Made by a program: the position numbers and the translations under genes. Shown here in pieces: positions 24,140 to 33,368 of a stretch of 64,000 nt of DNA (position 1 is its first letter; every line of letters starts with the position of its first letter). A model generated the notes under the pieces. The model made no database searches. It was not told the DNA's origin and saw only the letters and a list, made by a program, of their open reading frames with translations. Origin of the DNA: an uncultured Lewinella sp. GTDB lineage: Bacteria; Bacteroidota; Bacteroidia; Chitinophagales; Saprospiraceae. Where the stretch lies: assembly GCA_913057725.1 (NCBI GenBank), contig CAJXOS010000005.1, positions 1-64,000 on the forward strand. Reading direction: 5' to 3'.

Positions 24140-25798
24140 CTACTCTCCTTTCTTCATTTCTTCCAGCATATTTCGTGCATTATCACCTGTAGGACCATTC
24201 GGGTCCATGCTAATGGCTTTGTTGTAAAGCGCTCTAGCTGTCTCTAGGTCTCCAGTTTTCCAATGTGCTTCCGCCAGGCTATCCCAGGCATTAGCCGAAT
24301 CTGGGAACAGGTCCGTTACTAATTGGAAAACAAACAAGGCTGGTTGTAGCTGATCATCTCCCATCAGCTGATACCCTGCCCTATTCAATCGATCTTCAAA
24401 GGGATAATACTGATAGCGTGGATCCGCGACCATACGCTTCGCCTCCGGTGCAATTTGATCCATCTTTCCTGCCGTGAATAAGGCCTCCAGGTGAGTCATA
24501 GGATCGACAATCGAACTGTCATCATCGTACTCCCAAATAGCATCCAAAGCTGGGTCCTCATTGGCAACATACTGAGCAAAACTGAGGTCAGTGGCTAAGT
24601 TAGGTGGTAACCAATCCTGGTTCTCCCATTGTGGTTTGTCTTGCCACCAGGCAAAAGAAAGACGTGGTGTCAAACCACTATTTGGTAGCTCTACCGCACG
24701 ATTATCGCCGTAGAAGTTGATGTTTTCTGAAGTGGGCTCGCCCACAAAAACAGCCTCTGTGTACGTATGTAATTCGTTCACCAAGTTCTGACATGCGGAG
24801 TAAGTACGACGCCCCAACACCACAAAGAACTTACCTGGCTGATTGATCTTACTTTGAATCACGCCGGTCACGATAGGTTTATTTTTGTAATTGTTTCCTC
24901 CCCCATTCAGGCGTACATCAAGGATAAACTTCTCCACTTCGTTTTCTTCCATGAACTTGAAGACATGATCGTAAAACTCAGGAATAGCTTCCTGCTCATC
25001 GTCTTGAATTTGGCTATGACGTACGTAGACTGCCTTTTGCTCCGGTAGGTACTCGTAGAAATAAATACGATCTAATTGCTGCAACCACAGCGGCGTTGCA
25101 CTTTGATCACGTGCACTGACCCATCCGTCAACTTGATCAACCAGGGAATACTGACCAGGATAGCCTTCTCCATCAAAAGGCTCAAAAATTTGCTCAAACT
25201 CCTTGCCATCCTTTTCCAAAGTCAAGGTGATATTTTCCATCAAGCTTTCTGTAACGCCTTGTGCGTGCAGTACTTCCGGGGTACCCAGATAATGCCAACC
25301 ATACGCTTTAAAAAACTGATCGTTCTCTGCTGGCACCACTGGTCGAATGGCCGCTAGTGCTTCCTGCACCGGCACTCCTGCTACTTTCAGCACTTTTGCG
25401 CCGACTGTTGCTGCATATTTCTCGGGAGTAGCCTGAATGTACAAGCCATCACTAAAGTGATAGAGGCTGTAAGGCATCTGATGGAATCCTCGTGGATTAT
25501 CCTTGGCCCAACCCGTTACCCAAAGGTTGGTATGGCCATAGCCAAAAAGGGAAATCATTCGGGCAAAGCCTACTACTATTTCATGTTCCTCCATTTGTGG
25601 GATGGCATCATAAAATTCTTTTACGGCAGCATCAAAGTCGCTAGCGCTAATCTTCTTAAAGAGGAAGTCATAGTCTTGATGAACGGTCTCTTTTAGAAAT
25701 GCCAGGTCTTCTTGCCAGGCTTTTACGCTTTGGTTGATTTGTGCAAAAGCAGCGGTAGTGCTAATGCATAGACATAAGAGAAGGGTAAAAAGTCTCAT
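24140..25798 (-). CDS. Exported S41-like peptidase with C-terminal TPR
   Basis: The 552-residue protein has a signal peptide (LFTLLLCLCISTTAAFA then Q). Its helical N-terminal part (DLAFLKETVHQDYDFLFKKI) and later FILDVRLNGGGNNY block match the tail-specific (S41) peptidase fold. RTYSACQNLVNELH carries the serine at the usual nucleophile position, followed by VGEPTSENINFYGD. The S41 PDZ insertion is not obvious. Residues about 480-540 form a tetratricopeptide repeat (NAWDSLAEAHWKTGDLETAR). The protein probably acts in the periplasm or at the surface on peptides. Whether it is catalytically active is uncertain, because the general base was not identified. Confidence 0.78.
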   Translation of the reverse strand: MRLFTLLLCLCISTTAAFAQINQSVKAWQEDLAFLKETVHQDYDFLFKKISASDFDAAVKEFYDAIPQMEEHEIVVGFARMISLFGYGHTNLWVTGWAKDNPRGFHQMPYSLYHFSDGLYIQATPEKYAATVGAKVLKVAGVPVQEALAAIRPVVPAENDQFFKAYGWHYLGTPEVLHAQGVTESLMENITLTLEKDGKEFEQIFEPFDGEGYPGQYSLVDQVDGWVSARDQSATPLWLQQLDRIYFYEYLPEQKAVYVRHSQIQDDEQEAIPEFYDHVFKFMEENEVEKFILDVRLNGGGNNYKNKPIVTGVIQSKINQPGKFFVVLGRRTYSACQNLVNELHTYTEAVFVGEPTSENINFYGDNRAVELPNSGLTPRLSFAWWQDKPQWENQDWLPPNLATDLSFAQYVANEDPALDAIWEYDDDSSIVDPMTHLEALFTAGKMDQIAPEAKRMVADPRYQYYPFEDRLNRAGYQLMGDDQLQPALFVFQLVTDLFPDSANAWDSLAEAHWKTGDLETARALYNKAISMDPNGPTGDNARNMLEEMKKGE

Positions 25799-25904
25799 AG
25801 GTGGTTCGTTTTGCAGTTAGGTGTGGTAATCCTTAGGATTTTTGAATCCCTTGTATTCAAAAGACGGGAATAGGCTAGGGAGGTTGCATTCAATTGAATT
25901 TACA

Positions 25905-28900
25905 ATGTCTGCATCATTCTCACATAGTGAAATAGAAGCTCAACCAAGCACAGCAGGTGAATACTGGCAAACTACTATCTTTAACTTGCACCAATCCGTG
26001 CTAATTACTGTGTTTGCTGCTCGCCCCCTATCTGATTGTCTGTTGCGTGGCCCTTTGCTTGTCCTGCTTGGGTTTCTTCCGCTTTGGGCTTTTGGTCAGG
26101 ATCGCCTATTCCAGAAGGCAGAACTCAGTGACTTCCCAAGAGCAAACGTACAGAGCATCCTGCAAGATGAGGCCGGCTTCCTCTGGATAGCCACTTCTGA
26201 CGGGCTGGGTAAGTACGACGGTCATCAGCTCATCGAGTACCGCTATCTGCCTCACGACACCACGAGTATCTGTAACAACTACATCACCAACCTGAGCCAG
26301 GATAATGCCGGAAACATCCTCATCGGCACCCACAACGGTATTGGCATATATCTACAAGACGAAGATCGATTCCTGCGCTTATCCGGAAACGGAGAACACC
26401 TCTCTCCCGGCACCTCTGATATCGTTCATCACATCATGCAGGATCGGCGGGGTTGGTATTGGTATGGCACCTATCAGGGGCTTTTCCGCCGAAAATCGCT
26501 AACTGCACCGATTGAGTACATTTTACCCAATGAGGAACTGGCCGAGAATATCCCCTACAAAACGATATGGAAGATTCATGAAGATCAGGCAGGCAGGTTG
26601 TGGTTTGGGTCGGGTACTGGGCTTATCGTAACCGACAGCAGCGCAACCAAATTTGAAGTCTTCTCGAAAGATAAAGCCGGAGAACATGGCCTGGATGCCA
26701 TACAAACCTGGGACTTTATAGAATTAGCGGATGGAACGCTCTTTATCGGTAGCGAAAGCGGCGTTTTCAAGGCAGAGGAGCGAGGAGACAGTTGGTATTT
26801 CCACCCGTACCAGCGGGAGCAAATGAGCCATCCTTTCGTCAACTGCATGTTCAATGACGGGGATAGTATCATGTGGATTGGCACCTTCCGAGGAGGAATC
26901 AACGAGTTTGATTTACAGACAGAAACCGTAAGGGTGCATCGACATCAGCCAGAGCAGACACATTCCGTGGCACTGGATCAAATTCAAGCCCTGTATAAAG
27001 ATCGCACCCGCATGCTTTGGGTAGGAGCAGGAGGCCAACTCCAGTTTACCACCGGTCAACTCAACAACTTCCAGACGATCAGCACTACCGCAGATAACCC
27101 GCAAAGTCTGAGCAATGACATTATCAAGTCTGTCTTCTTTGACCATGCTGACAACTTGTGGATTGGCACCTACGACGGTCTCAATAGATTAGACAGCGCC
27201 CAATGGGTGCAAAAGGACTTGGCATTTACCACTTACAGTAGCACAGGTTTTGGCAAGAATAAGATCTCTCATAGCAACATCTTTGGTTTACATGAAGATA
27301 GTCAGCAACTGCTTTGGGCCTGCACCTGGAAAGGACTCAATTACCTCGACCTACGGCAGCCCCTAGATCAAGCCACGTTTCAAGCGATTACCTATGCTGA
27401 TGGATTACCGCATAACATCATCCATGAGATCAAGGAAATCCAACCGGGGCAATACTGGGTGGCTACCTACGGTAAGCTAGCCCGTATGTACTTTGATCGG
27501 GAGCTGCCGCGGGAGGTACGCTTTGATTGGTTTAATCATGGAGAACCAGGAGAAGGAAATCTCGTAAATGCAACGGTCTACACCATGGCCAAAGATCGTC
27601 ATGACCGCTGGTGGTTTGGGACATATGACGGCCTCAGTCAACATCGACTTCGGGACGGCCAGGACTTCTTTGAAAATTATCAGCACCTGGCCAGTGATTC
27701 TACCAGTTTGAGTAATAATTCTATTCGCTGCTTGTATCTGGATAGTAAGGGGCGTTTTTGGATTGGTACACGAACCGGACTCAACCTGGTCATCCAAAAT
27801 CGACCAACCGATCGAGCTCGGTTCCAGCATTTCGGGATCCGGGAAGGATTCCCCAATGATGTTATTCATTTTATTGAAGAAGACGAACGAGGAATGCTTT
27901 GGATAGGTACAAATGCCGGTTTACTCCACTTCAATCCTGACAAAGCTGTCCTGGGAGAGCCGGCAATAGAAAAGGTGTATACCGAAGCTGAAGGGCTAGC
28001 AGCATCCAGCTTCGTTTTCCGGTCCTCTTATCAACGGGAGAACGGACAGATCTTTGTGGGTACAGCAGATGGACTCAACTATTTTCATCCCCAGGATCTA
28101 ACTATCAACCAGCATCCTCCGCAAGTAGCTATTACCCAGATTAAGATCAATAATGAAACATTGCGGCCATCGCAAGTAGGAGATGCGATCCTCACTGTTC
28201 CGATTCAACAAACCCAGCGAATAGATTTACGACACTGGCAAAACCAGTTGGAGTTCTCTTTTTCTGCCATGGACTTCCTGGCCCCTTCCAAAAACACCTA
28301 CGCTTACCGGCTACGAGGCCTTCATGACAATTGGCTGGGTGATGAAGGAACGTTTAGGGCTCAATACACACAGCTTCCTCCGGGCGACTATATTTTTGAA
28401 GTAAGAGGTGCGAATAGTGATGGGGTTTGGAGCAACGAAACTAGGGCACTCCAGATTCGGATTCGTCCACCATTTTGGCGAACCAACTTGGCCTATATTT
28501 TTTATTTACTCGGCTTGGCTCTCGCACTTTGGCGGGTTACCCAGAATAGTATTAAGCGGCGCACCCAGGCTTTGGCACAACAGTTTGCAATCGAGAATGC
28601 CCGGCAGGAAGAACGAGTCCGGTTACGGCAAAAGAATGCTGCTGATTTCCATGATGAACTTGGTCATCGCTTAACGAAGATTTCCCTGTTCTTAGAACTA
28701 GCAAAACGCAACATCCGCCAACCTCAAGAACTATTTGCTCACTTCCAGAAGATCAAGCAGCATGTGGATGGACTTTCCTCCGGAATGCGAGACTTGATCT
28801 GGGCACTAGACCCCGCTAAGGACAATCTCCTGCAAACGATGATGCGCTTGCACGATTTTGGTGACCAGCTGTTTGAAGCCACACCAACCCAGTTCAAAGT

Positions 28901-29231
28901 GGAAGGACTAGCTCCAGTCTTGGAGCGCATTCAATTACAACCTGATGTACGCCAACAACTGCTACTGCTATTCAAAGAAGCGATGCACAATTGTCTGAAA
29001 TATGCGCAGGCTAGCGAGGCTCGGCTTCAAATAGTGATCAACGATCAGCATTTCAGCGTTAGTTTTCAAGATAATGGCCGAGGGTTCCATGAGGAGGAGT
29101 TGAGTAAGGCCGGTTATGGGCTACGCAACATGAAAGACCGCGCAGAAAAGATGGACGCACACCTGATAATTGAAAGTTCAACGGCAACTGGCACGCGGAT
29201 AGCACTTGAAGAAATACCCCATATGGGGTAG
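25905..29231 (+). CDS. Propeller-type sensor histidine kinase
   Basis: This 1108-residue kinase senses an outside signal and phosphorylates a response regulator. After a hydrophobic N-terminus ending FLPLWAFGQ come two seven-bladed propellers of two-component-regulator repeats (about 60-740, with recurring LWIGTxxGL motifs). A Y_Y_Y domain follows (about 760-850: YAYRLRGLHDNWLG), then one membrane helix (about 860-880) and a HisKA_3 dimerisation domain with FHDELGHRL (phospho-accepting His916). The HATPase domain holds DNGRGF and GYGLRNMKDRA. The frame is open back to a TTG at 25842, but 25905 is the first ATG. The next gene, 83 bases on, is a LuxR-type regulator and is the likely partner. 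In this group such kinases often sense polymer fragments; the ligand is not readable here. Confidence 0.9.
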   Translation: MSASFSHSEIEAQPSTAGEYWQTTIFNLHQSVLITVFAARPLSDCLLRGPLLVLLGFLPLWAFGQDRLFQKAELSDFPRANVQSILQDEAGFLWIATSDGLGKYDGHQLIEYRYLPHDTTSICNNYITNLSQDNAGNILIGTHNGIGIYLQDEDRFLRLSGNGEHLSPGTSDIVHHIMQDRRGWYWYGTYQGLFRRKSLTAPIEYILPNEELAENIPYKTIWKIHEDQAGRLWFGSGTGLIVTDSSATKFEVFSKDKAGEHGLDAIQTWDFIELADGTLFIGSESGVFKAEERGDSWYFHPYQREQMSHPFVNCMFNDGDSIMWIGTFRGGINEFDLQTETVRVHRHQPEQTHSVALDQIQALYKDRTRMLWVGAGGQLQFTTGQLNNFQTISTTADNPQSLSNDIIKSVFFDHADNLWIGTYDGLNRLDSAQWVQKDLAFTTYSSTGFGKNKISHSNIFGLHEDSQQLLWACTWKGLNYLDLRQPLDQATFQAITYADGLPHNIIHEIKEIQPGQYWVATYGKLARMYFDRELPREVRFDWFNHGEPGEGNLVNATVYTMAKDRHDRWWFGTYDGLSQHRLRDGQDFFENYQHLASDSTSLSNNSIRCLYLDSKGRFWIGTRTGLNLVIQNRPTDRARFQHFGIREGFPNDVIHFIEEDERGMLWIGTNAGLLHFNPDKAVLGEPAIEKVYTEAEGLAASSFVFRSSYQRENGQIFVGTADGLNYFHPQDLTINQHPPQVAITQIKINNETLRPSQVGDAILTVPIQQTQRIDLRHWQNQLEFSFSAMDFLAPSKNTYAYRLRGLHDNWLGDEGTFRAQYTQLPPGDYIFEVRGANSDGVWSNETRALQIRIRPPFWRTNLAYIFYLLGLALALWRVTQNSIKRRTQALAQQFAIENARQEERVRLRQKNAADFHDELGHRLTKISLFLELAKRNIRQPQELFAHFQKIKQHVDGLSSGMRDLIWALDPAKDNLLQTMMRLHDFGDQLFEATPTQFKVEGLAPVLERIQLQPDVRQQLLLLFKEAMHNCLKYAQASEARLQIVINDQHFSVSFQDNGRGFHEEELSKAGYGLRNMKDRAEKMDAHLIIESSTATGTRIALEEIPHMG

Positions 29232-29314
29232 TGCACTACCATCTGAAAACAGTAATTTCAACCCAATTAGTTTCTACGTAGACTTAGCGCTACATCCAAT
29301 AACACCGAATTCCT

Positions 29315-29944
29315 ATGGCTGACCGTCCGATACAGGTCATGATAGTTGAAGATGATCACGAAATACGTCAAACATTGGCGCTGATCATTAAGGGCACTGC
29401 CGGCTTCCACTGTCAACATACGTTTGACAATGCAGAAGATGCTGTTGCGGCCTTACCAAATATCTTGGTAGATGTACTCCTATTGGATATTGAACTCCCA
29501 GGCATGAGCGGCATCACTGCTCTGCCAAAAATCAAGGCCATCAAACCAGAACTAGATTGCCTGATGCTCACTATCCGCCAGGATGATGAGTCCATATTTA
29601 ATGCGATAAGTGCAGGTGCTACAGGCTATTTACTCAAAGACACTGCTCCTACCGAAATACTTAAATCTATACGAGAAGTCCAAGTGGGTGGAGCGCCCAT
29701 GAGTATGCAGATTGCCCGTCGTGTAGTTGGGTCATTTCAGAAGCTATCCGCATCACCGCTGAGTGATCGGGAGACGGAAATACTCAGACTATTAAGCGAA
29801 GGCTTGAATTATCGCCTGATCGCCGAGCAAATATTCCTTTCCCCCCATACGGTAAAGACCCACATCAAGAATATCTATTCTAAACTACACGTCCACACTC
29901 GGGCAGAGGCCGTAAAGAAGGCCATTCGAGACAAACTAATCTAG
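29315..29944 (+). CDS. LuxR/NarL-type response regulator
   Basis: The 209-residue protein has an N-terminal receiver domain (about 6-122) with acidic pocket EDD (12-14), phospho-acceptor Asp58 in LLLDIELPG, and a conserved Lys in YLLKDTAP. A C-terminal LuxR helix-turn-helix follows (about 145-205: LSDRETEILRLLSEGL, then SPHTVKTHIKNIYSKL). It is the expected partner of the propeller kinase just upstream, since HisKA_3 kinases pair with NarL-type regulators. Target genes are unknown. The following OmpA and lipoprotein genes, on the same strand, are candidates. Confidence 0.93.
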   Translation: MADRPIQVMIVEDDHEIRQTLALIIKGTAGFHCQHTFDNAEDAVAALPNILVDVLLLDIELPGMSGITALPKIKAIKPELDCLMLTIRQDDESIFNAISAGATGYLLKDTAPTEILKSIREVQVGGAPMSMQIARRVVGSFQKLSASPLSDRETEILRLLSEGLNYRLIAEQIFLSPHTVKTHIKNIYSKLHVHTRAEAVKKAIRDKLI

Positions 29945-30011
29945 ATTGACACTGCGGGGTTTCCTCTCAAAATACCCCAAAAGAGCGATTTACTAAGGTT
30001 GAATTCGCCGG

Positions 30012-30019
30012 TAGTTTTG
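30012..30019 (+). promoter_or_regulatory. -7 promoter element of the OmpA-family gene
   Basis: TAGTTTTG is an exact TAnnTTTG, 26 bases before the ATG at 30046. It gives the OmpA gene its own promoter, separate from the kinase/regulator pair. Confidence 0.55.
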
Positions 30020-30045
30020 TTGCAATCAAAATTCAAAACACCGCA

Positions 30046-31026
30046 ATGAACCTTTCCCAATATTGCTACCTAGCTTTATTCTTGGCACTACCCACCTTGA
30101 TGTTTGCGCAGCAACGCAAAGCACCATCTTTCACCCCTGGCGAACGCGACATCTTCATTGATTCCCTCTGGAATGAACTGTACGGCGAGGTACCTAGCCT
30201 TTGGTCTGTAAGCCGAGGAGGTATCGAGAACATGATCATGGATGATCTCCCCGTAATCGGTTTTACCGATGGTATCAATGAGATCGCTCCGCGGATGGAA
30301 ACCGATACTTACCTACCAAAGACATTTACGATAGAACTCGAAGTCTACTTCCATAATGTTGGCAATGAAGGCTATACCATTGAATTTAACCAGGGCCGAT
30401 TCGAATTCCGTATCAGTCGACAAGGAATTAGCTATCGACCAGGTTACATTCGAACGGATGTAAAAGAGCTCGTGGGTTGGCGTAAGATCCAAGTAGCAGT
30501 CAACGGCCAGAGCTTGAAAGTCTACTACGATGGGGAACGACTTGTCAACCATCCTGACATGGGTATAGAACCTACCGAAATGCAACTGACCGTACTTAGT
30601 CATGGAAGAGCACAGGGCAAGTACGCTATGGTCCGCAACATCCGAGTAGCGGAAGGCGGTGGCACCCTCTATGACCGCTTTAACACCACCGGTGTTTTGG
30701 AGCTCAACAACATTCAATTCGACTATAACGAAGCTACCATCCGGCCTGACGCCCAAGCTGTGATTGACCGAATTGCCGCTATGCTCAAACGTCACACCGA
30801 ACTACAGGTACAGATCGAAGGACACACAGACAAAAGAGGAGATGCAGCCTTCAATCAAACCCTCTCAGAACAGCGTGCAGAAGCGGTAAAACAAGCATTA
30901 GCAAAACAAGGCATTGCAACCGACCGCATGCAGACGATCGGCTACGGCGAAGAAAAACCGCTTGATATAGCGGAAACGCCACAAGCCTGGGCTGTCAACC
31001 GACGCGTAACGCTTCGGAAGCTCTAA
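30046..31026 (+). CDS. OmpA-family outer-membrane protein
   Basis: The 326-residue protein has a signal peptide (YCYLALFLALPTLMFAQ). The mature N-terminal part (about 45-210) is beta-rich and resembles a lectin/glucanase-like jelly roll, with no barrel pattern visible. The C-terminal OmpA domain (about 218-326) is clear: NIQFDYNEATIRPDA, VQIEGHTDKRGD, LSEQRAEAVKQAL and IGYGEEKPL. It binds diaminopimelate-type peptidoglycan and ties the envelope layers together. It probably sits in the periplasm or outer membrane. A small lipoprotein gene follows after 67 bases. Function of the N-terminal domain is unknown. Confidence 0.9.
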   Translation: MNLSQYCYLALFLALPTLMFAQQRKAPSFTPGERDIFIDSLWNELYGEVPSLWSVSRGGIENMIMDDLPVIGFTDGINEIAPRMETDTYLPKTFTIELEVYFHNVGNEGYTIEFNQGRFEFRISRQGISYRPGYIRTDVKELVGWRKIQVAVNGQSLKVYYDGERLVNHPDMGIEPTEMQLTVLSHGRAQGKYAMVRNIRVAEGGGTLYDRFNTTGVLELNNIQFDYNEATIRPDAQAVIDRIAAMLKRHTELQVQIEGHTDKRGDAAFNQTLSEQRAEAVKQALAKQGIATDRMQTIGYGEEKPLDIAETPQAWAVNRRVTLRKL

Positions 31027-31093
31027 CTACTAGCTACTGCTTCGGTACTAACCCCTAACACTCACCTTTCCAAAACTCAATCAACTAGATATC

Positions 31094-31549
31094 ATGAAGA
31101 ATCTTTTGTTTATCGCCGCCCTTAGCCTAGTAATGGTGGGTATGGCATGTAATAACGATGATGACAACAACCCCGTAACAATGAATGATGATTGTAGCGT
31201 CAGTTACACCATCGACGGGCAGCAGTTTACGGAAAACGACATCGTAGTCTGTGCGCTACTTGATGGAACGCTCAATGTCGGACTGATCGGCTCCAATGAC
31301 ATTCAACTCCAAGTAAACAATCTGACCGGTCCTGGAACTTTCACCTTCCCTAATGACGACGTCATCATCCTAGTAGATCTTGACGACGGCACCCGATTGG
31401 GTGCGGAGGCTGGTACCATCACTGTATCTGATCTGTCAGACAGTAAAGCCTCTGGTACTTTTTCTGTTACCCTAAGAGACATCAATGACTGGATGCAAGA
31501 GGGCCCAACGATGAGTTTGACCAATGGCCAGTTCAGCGCCAGTTATTAA
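31094..31549 (+). CDS. Small surface lipoprotein
   Basis: The 151-residue protein has a lipoprotein signal with Cys19 (VMVGMAC) followed by NNDDDNN. The acidic run next to the cysteine resembles the Bacteroidota surface-export signal of lipoproteins, so it is probably displayed on the outer face. The mature part is short beta-strands with Thr/Asp/Gly turns. A DUF6252-like jelly-roll is a guess only. Function is unknown. It follows the OmpA gene and ends before a hairpin at 31607. Confidence 0.75.
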   Translation: MKNLLFIAALSLVMVGMACNNDDDNNPVTMNDDCSVSYTIDGQQFTENDIVVCALLDGTLNVGLIGSNDIQLQVNNLTGPGTFTFPNDDVIILVDLDDGTRLGAEAGTITVSDLSDSKASGTFSVTLRDINDWMQEGPTMSLTNGQFSASY

Positions 31550-31606
31550 AGAACTAAGCAAGGATCAGTGTAGGGCTGGAATCCAGCCAAGCTGATTGAT
31601 TTGGTG

Positions 31607-31637
31607 GAGGGACAGAAGGTAAAGATCTTCGTCCCTC
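31607..31637. terminator. Intrinsic terminator between convergent genes
   Basis: GAGGGAC pairs with GTCCCTC, and GAAG with CTTC inside it, with one bulged A. A run of five T follows at 31643-31647 on the plus strand, so it ends the lipoprotein gene. A smaller hairpin, GGCTGG-AAT-CCAGCC, lies about 30 bases upstream. The convergent GATase gene ends at 31646. Confidence 0.75.
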
Positions 31638-31645
31638 AGCTATTT

Positions 31646-32383
31646 TTAGGCTTCCCGACAGCGCACCACGAATCGGCGTAGCATTTGGTGCGGCACTTGA
31701 GCTTCCACTTTCTTCACCGCCTGGATAAGCGTTTCGGCAGAGGCCGGATCGAAATAGCCGTGATTTTGGTAATTCTGGATGCGAACAATCATGCCTTGGG
31801 CATCCAACTCAACATGAAACTGCGTGGCGTAGATGTTTTGCTTAAATCGAATGATCTGCACTGGGCACGCCTCCGAACCCGCTAATAATACTCCTCCTTT
31901 AGGTACAAATTGACAAGCCTCCTTGTGCCCTACAAAAGCAAGAAAAGAGAGTGGTAATCCTGCCAGTAAGGCATCCGTTTTTGCCGCTTCTTGAAGGAAG
32001 ATAGTCGTTGGCCCTGCTTGCTCACCATACTGGGCTTTTGATACTAGGCCATCGGCATAGTTGATGAGTGCTCCCAAACCATAACAACTCCCCAGATACG
32101 GTAGATCCAGTTCAAATAATTGATCGAAGAGCGGAAAAAGCTCTGCCTCGAAGCGGCGTTGGAACTCAGGCTTAATTGCTTCATCATCACTGATGTTGCT
32201 TGGCCCGCCCCCCATGATCACGCCTGCGTATTGCGTTAGGTCAATTCCGGCCACACTCTCCCGTTCCATACGGATACGATGGGTCTCTTCTTCCTGCAGA
32301 CCTCCATGGTGCAGGAACGCTTGAAATTCATTATCAGCTACCTCATCGATGGGACGAAGTTGTAAAATCAGGATGGGCTTCAT
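31646..32383 (-). CDS. Class I glutamine amidotransferase-like protein
   Basis: The 245-residue protein has the GATase-1 fold: VIMGGGPSNISDD (55-67), nucleophile Cys100 in LGSCYGLG, and QFHVELD with the catalytic His. The fused synthetase domain of GMP synthase is absent, so this is the stand-alone type (like YfeJ), whose amide acceptor is not known. FVGHKEAC is a block common to this group. A TAATTTG sequence 20 bases upstream on the minus strand may be its -7 element. It follows arfB on the same strand with a 68-base gap. Confidence 0.85.
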   Translation of the reverse strand: MKPILILQLRPIDEVADNEFQAFLHHGGLQEEETHRIRMERESVAGIDLTQYAGVIMGGGPSNISDDEAIKPEFQRRFEAELFPLFDQLFELDLPYLGSCYGLGALINYADGLVSKAQYGEQAGPTTIFLQEAAKTDALLAGLPLSFLAFVGHKEACQFVPKGGVLLAGSEACPVQIIRFKQNIYATQFHVELDAQGMIVRIQNYQNHGYFDPASAETLIQAVKKVEAQVPHQMLRRFVVRCREA

Positions 32384-32451
32384 GCTATCGTCTGTTGCGC
32401 AGACAAATTAGCAAGAAATGGCAAGATGGAAAGAAGATTGAAGGCAGCTCC

Positions 32452-32856
32452 TTAGAACTGTAATTTTTTGCGGTTTGCTTTTCGCTCAGAATGGATACGC
32501 TTATCCTTTAGGCGCTTGGCCTTGGCCGCAGCACTAGGCCCCTTGCGGCGCTTGCGTTTTTTGGGTACTATCAATGCCTTTTCGAGTAATCGGAAAAACT
32601 TCGCCAATGCCGCCTGCTTATTCTTCAACTGGCTACGGGTAGGGCTGGCAACGATGATCAGTTGCCCTTCCTTATTGAGTTTATTCGCCAAGTTTTTGCG
32701 AAGGCGCTCCTTTTCCTGTTCCGTGAAGGCTGTCGAACGTTCCAGCTCCCATAGAAGCTCTATTCGGGTACTTGTCTTATTGACATGCTGCCCGCCCGGA
32801 CCACTGCTCCGTGTGGCCTTAAAACTGATCTCGTGCCTAAGTAATTCTCTGTTCAT
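32452..32856 (-). CDS. arfB: Alternative ribosome-rescue factor / peptidyl-tRNA hydrolase
   Basis: The 134-residue protein is ArfB (YaeJ). It enters stalled ribosomes without a stop codon and releases the nascent chain. The catalytic GGQ loop is residues 21-23 in SSGPGGQHVNKTSTRIEL. The C-terminal tail (about 100-134) is almost all Lys/Arg with SAAAKAKRLKDKR, as needed to reach into the mRNA channel. It differs from release factor 2 by lacking the codon-recognition domains. The sequence TAGTTTTC about 20 bases before the ATG is a one-mismatch -7 element. Neighbours give no further hint. Confidence 0.93.
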   Translation of the reverse strand: MNRELLRHEISFKATRSSGPGGQHVNKTSTRIELLWELERSTAFTEQEKERLRKNLANKLNKEGQLIIVASPTRSQLKNKQAALAKFFRLLEKALIVPKKRKRRKGPSAAAKAKRLKDKRIHSERKANRKKLQF

Positions 32857-32961
32857 AACAGCAACCTAACATCGAAAACTAGTCAACAGTTCCGTTGCGT
32901 AAAAGTGCCCTTCTAAAACGATACAAAGTAAGCTTTTATTCCACTTTTTTTGAGGAAGGAC

Positions 32962-32998
32962 TTGACAAGTAAAATTCTTTTATCGTATATTTGCGATA
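32962..32998 (+). promoter_or_regulatory. arsR promoter with overlapping operator
   Basis: TTG (32962-32964) is followed after 21 bases by TATATTTG (32986-32993), which is a full match to the Bacteroidota -33/-7 layout. TATCG (32981-32985) and CGATA (32994-32998) form an inverted repeat exactly flanking the -7 box. An ArsR-type repressor bound there would block transcription and be released by arsenite. This is inferred from family behaviour. Confidence 0.7.
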
Positions 32999-33010
32999 TA
33001 AAATAAAAAT

Positions 33011-33337
33011 ATGGCAGTCAATAAGGCAAATATCTTCCCTGCAGAGACCCAAGAGCTGGCCGCACTGGCAAAAGCATTGGCTCACCCTGCGCGGATTGCT
33101 ATTCTGCGTACGCTAGCAGAAAAGAAGAGTTGTATCTGCGGCGAAATCGTGGAGGTACTCCCCTTATCTCAGGCCACGGTATCACAACACCTGAAAGCAC
33201 TGAAGGCCGCTGGCCTCATTAGCGGTGAGGTAGAAGGCGTTCGCTCGTGTTACTGTCTTGACACCGAGTACCTAGAGCGGATGACCCCGCTGCTTAGCAA
33301 CTTTTTCAAAGAAATTCTTTCACCACAATGTTGTTGA
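33011..33337 (+). CDS. arsR: ArsR-family metalloregulator
   Basis: The 108-residue protein is a winged-helix repressor of the ArsR/SmtB family (about 12-95: [20 protein letters not shown], then [19 protein letters not shown]). Cys41 and Cys43 (SCICGE) sit in helix 3, the As(III)/Sb(III)-binding place of the family, and a Cys pair closes the C-terminus. Binding of arsenite should release it from DNA. It is the first gene of a two-gene unit with the arsenite methyltransferase, four bases after its stop in one reading. The inverted repeat on its own promoter indicates autoregulation. Confidence 0.92.
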   Translation: MAVNKANIFPAETQELAALAKALAHPARIAILRTLAEKKSCICGEIVEVLPLSQATVSQHLKALKAAGLISGEVEGVRSCYCLDTEYLERMTPLLSNFFKEILSPQCC

Positions 33338-33368
33338 GCCTATGCTCAACGCATTCAATAACTATAAC

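Noticed and set aside
30313-30795. Minus-strand open frame of 160 codons opposite the OmpA-family gene
   Set aside because: It lies wholly within a clear gene on the other strand and its product resembles nothing known.
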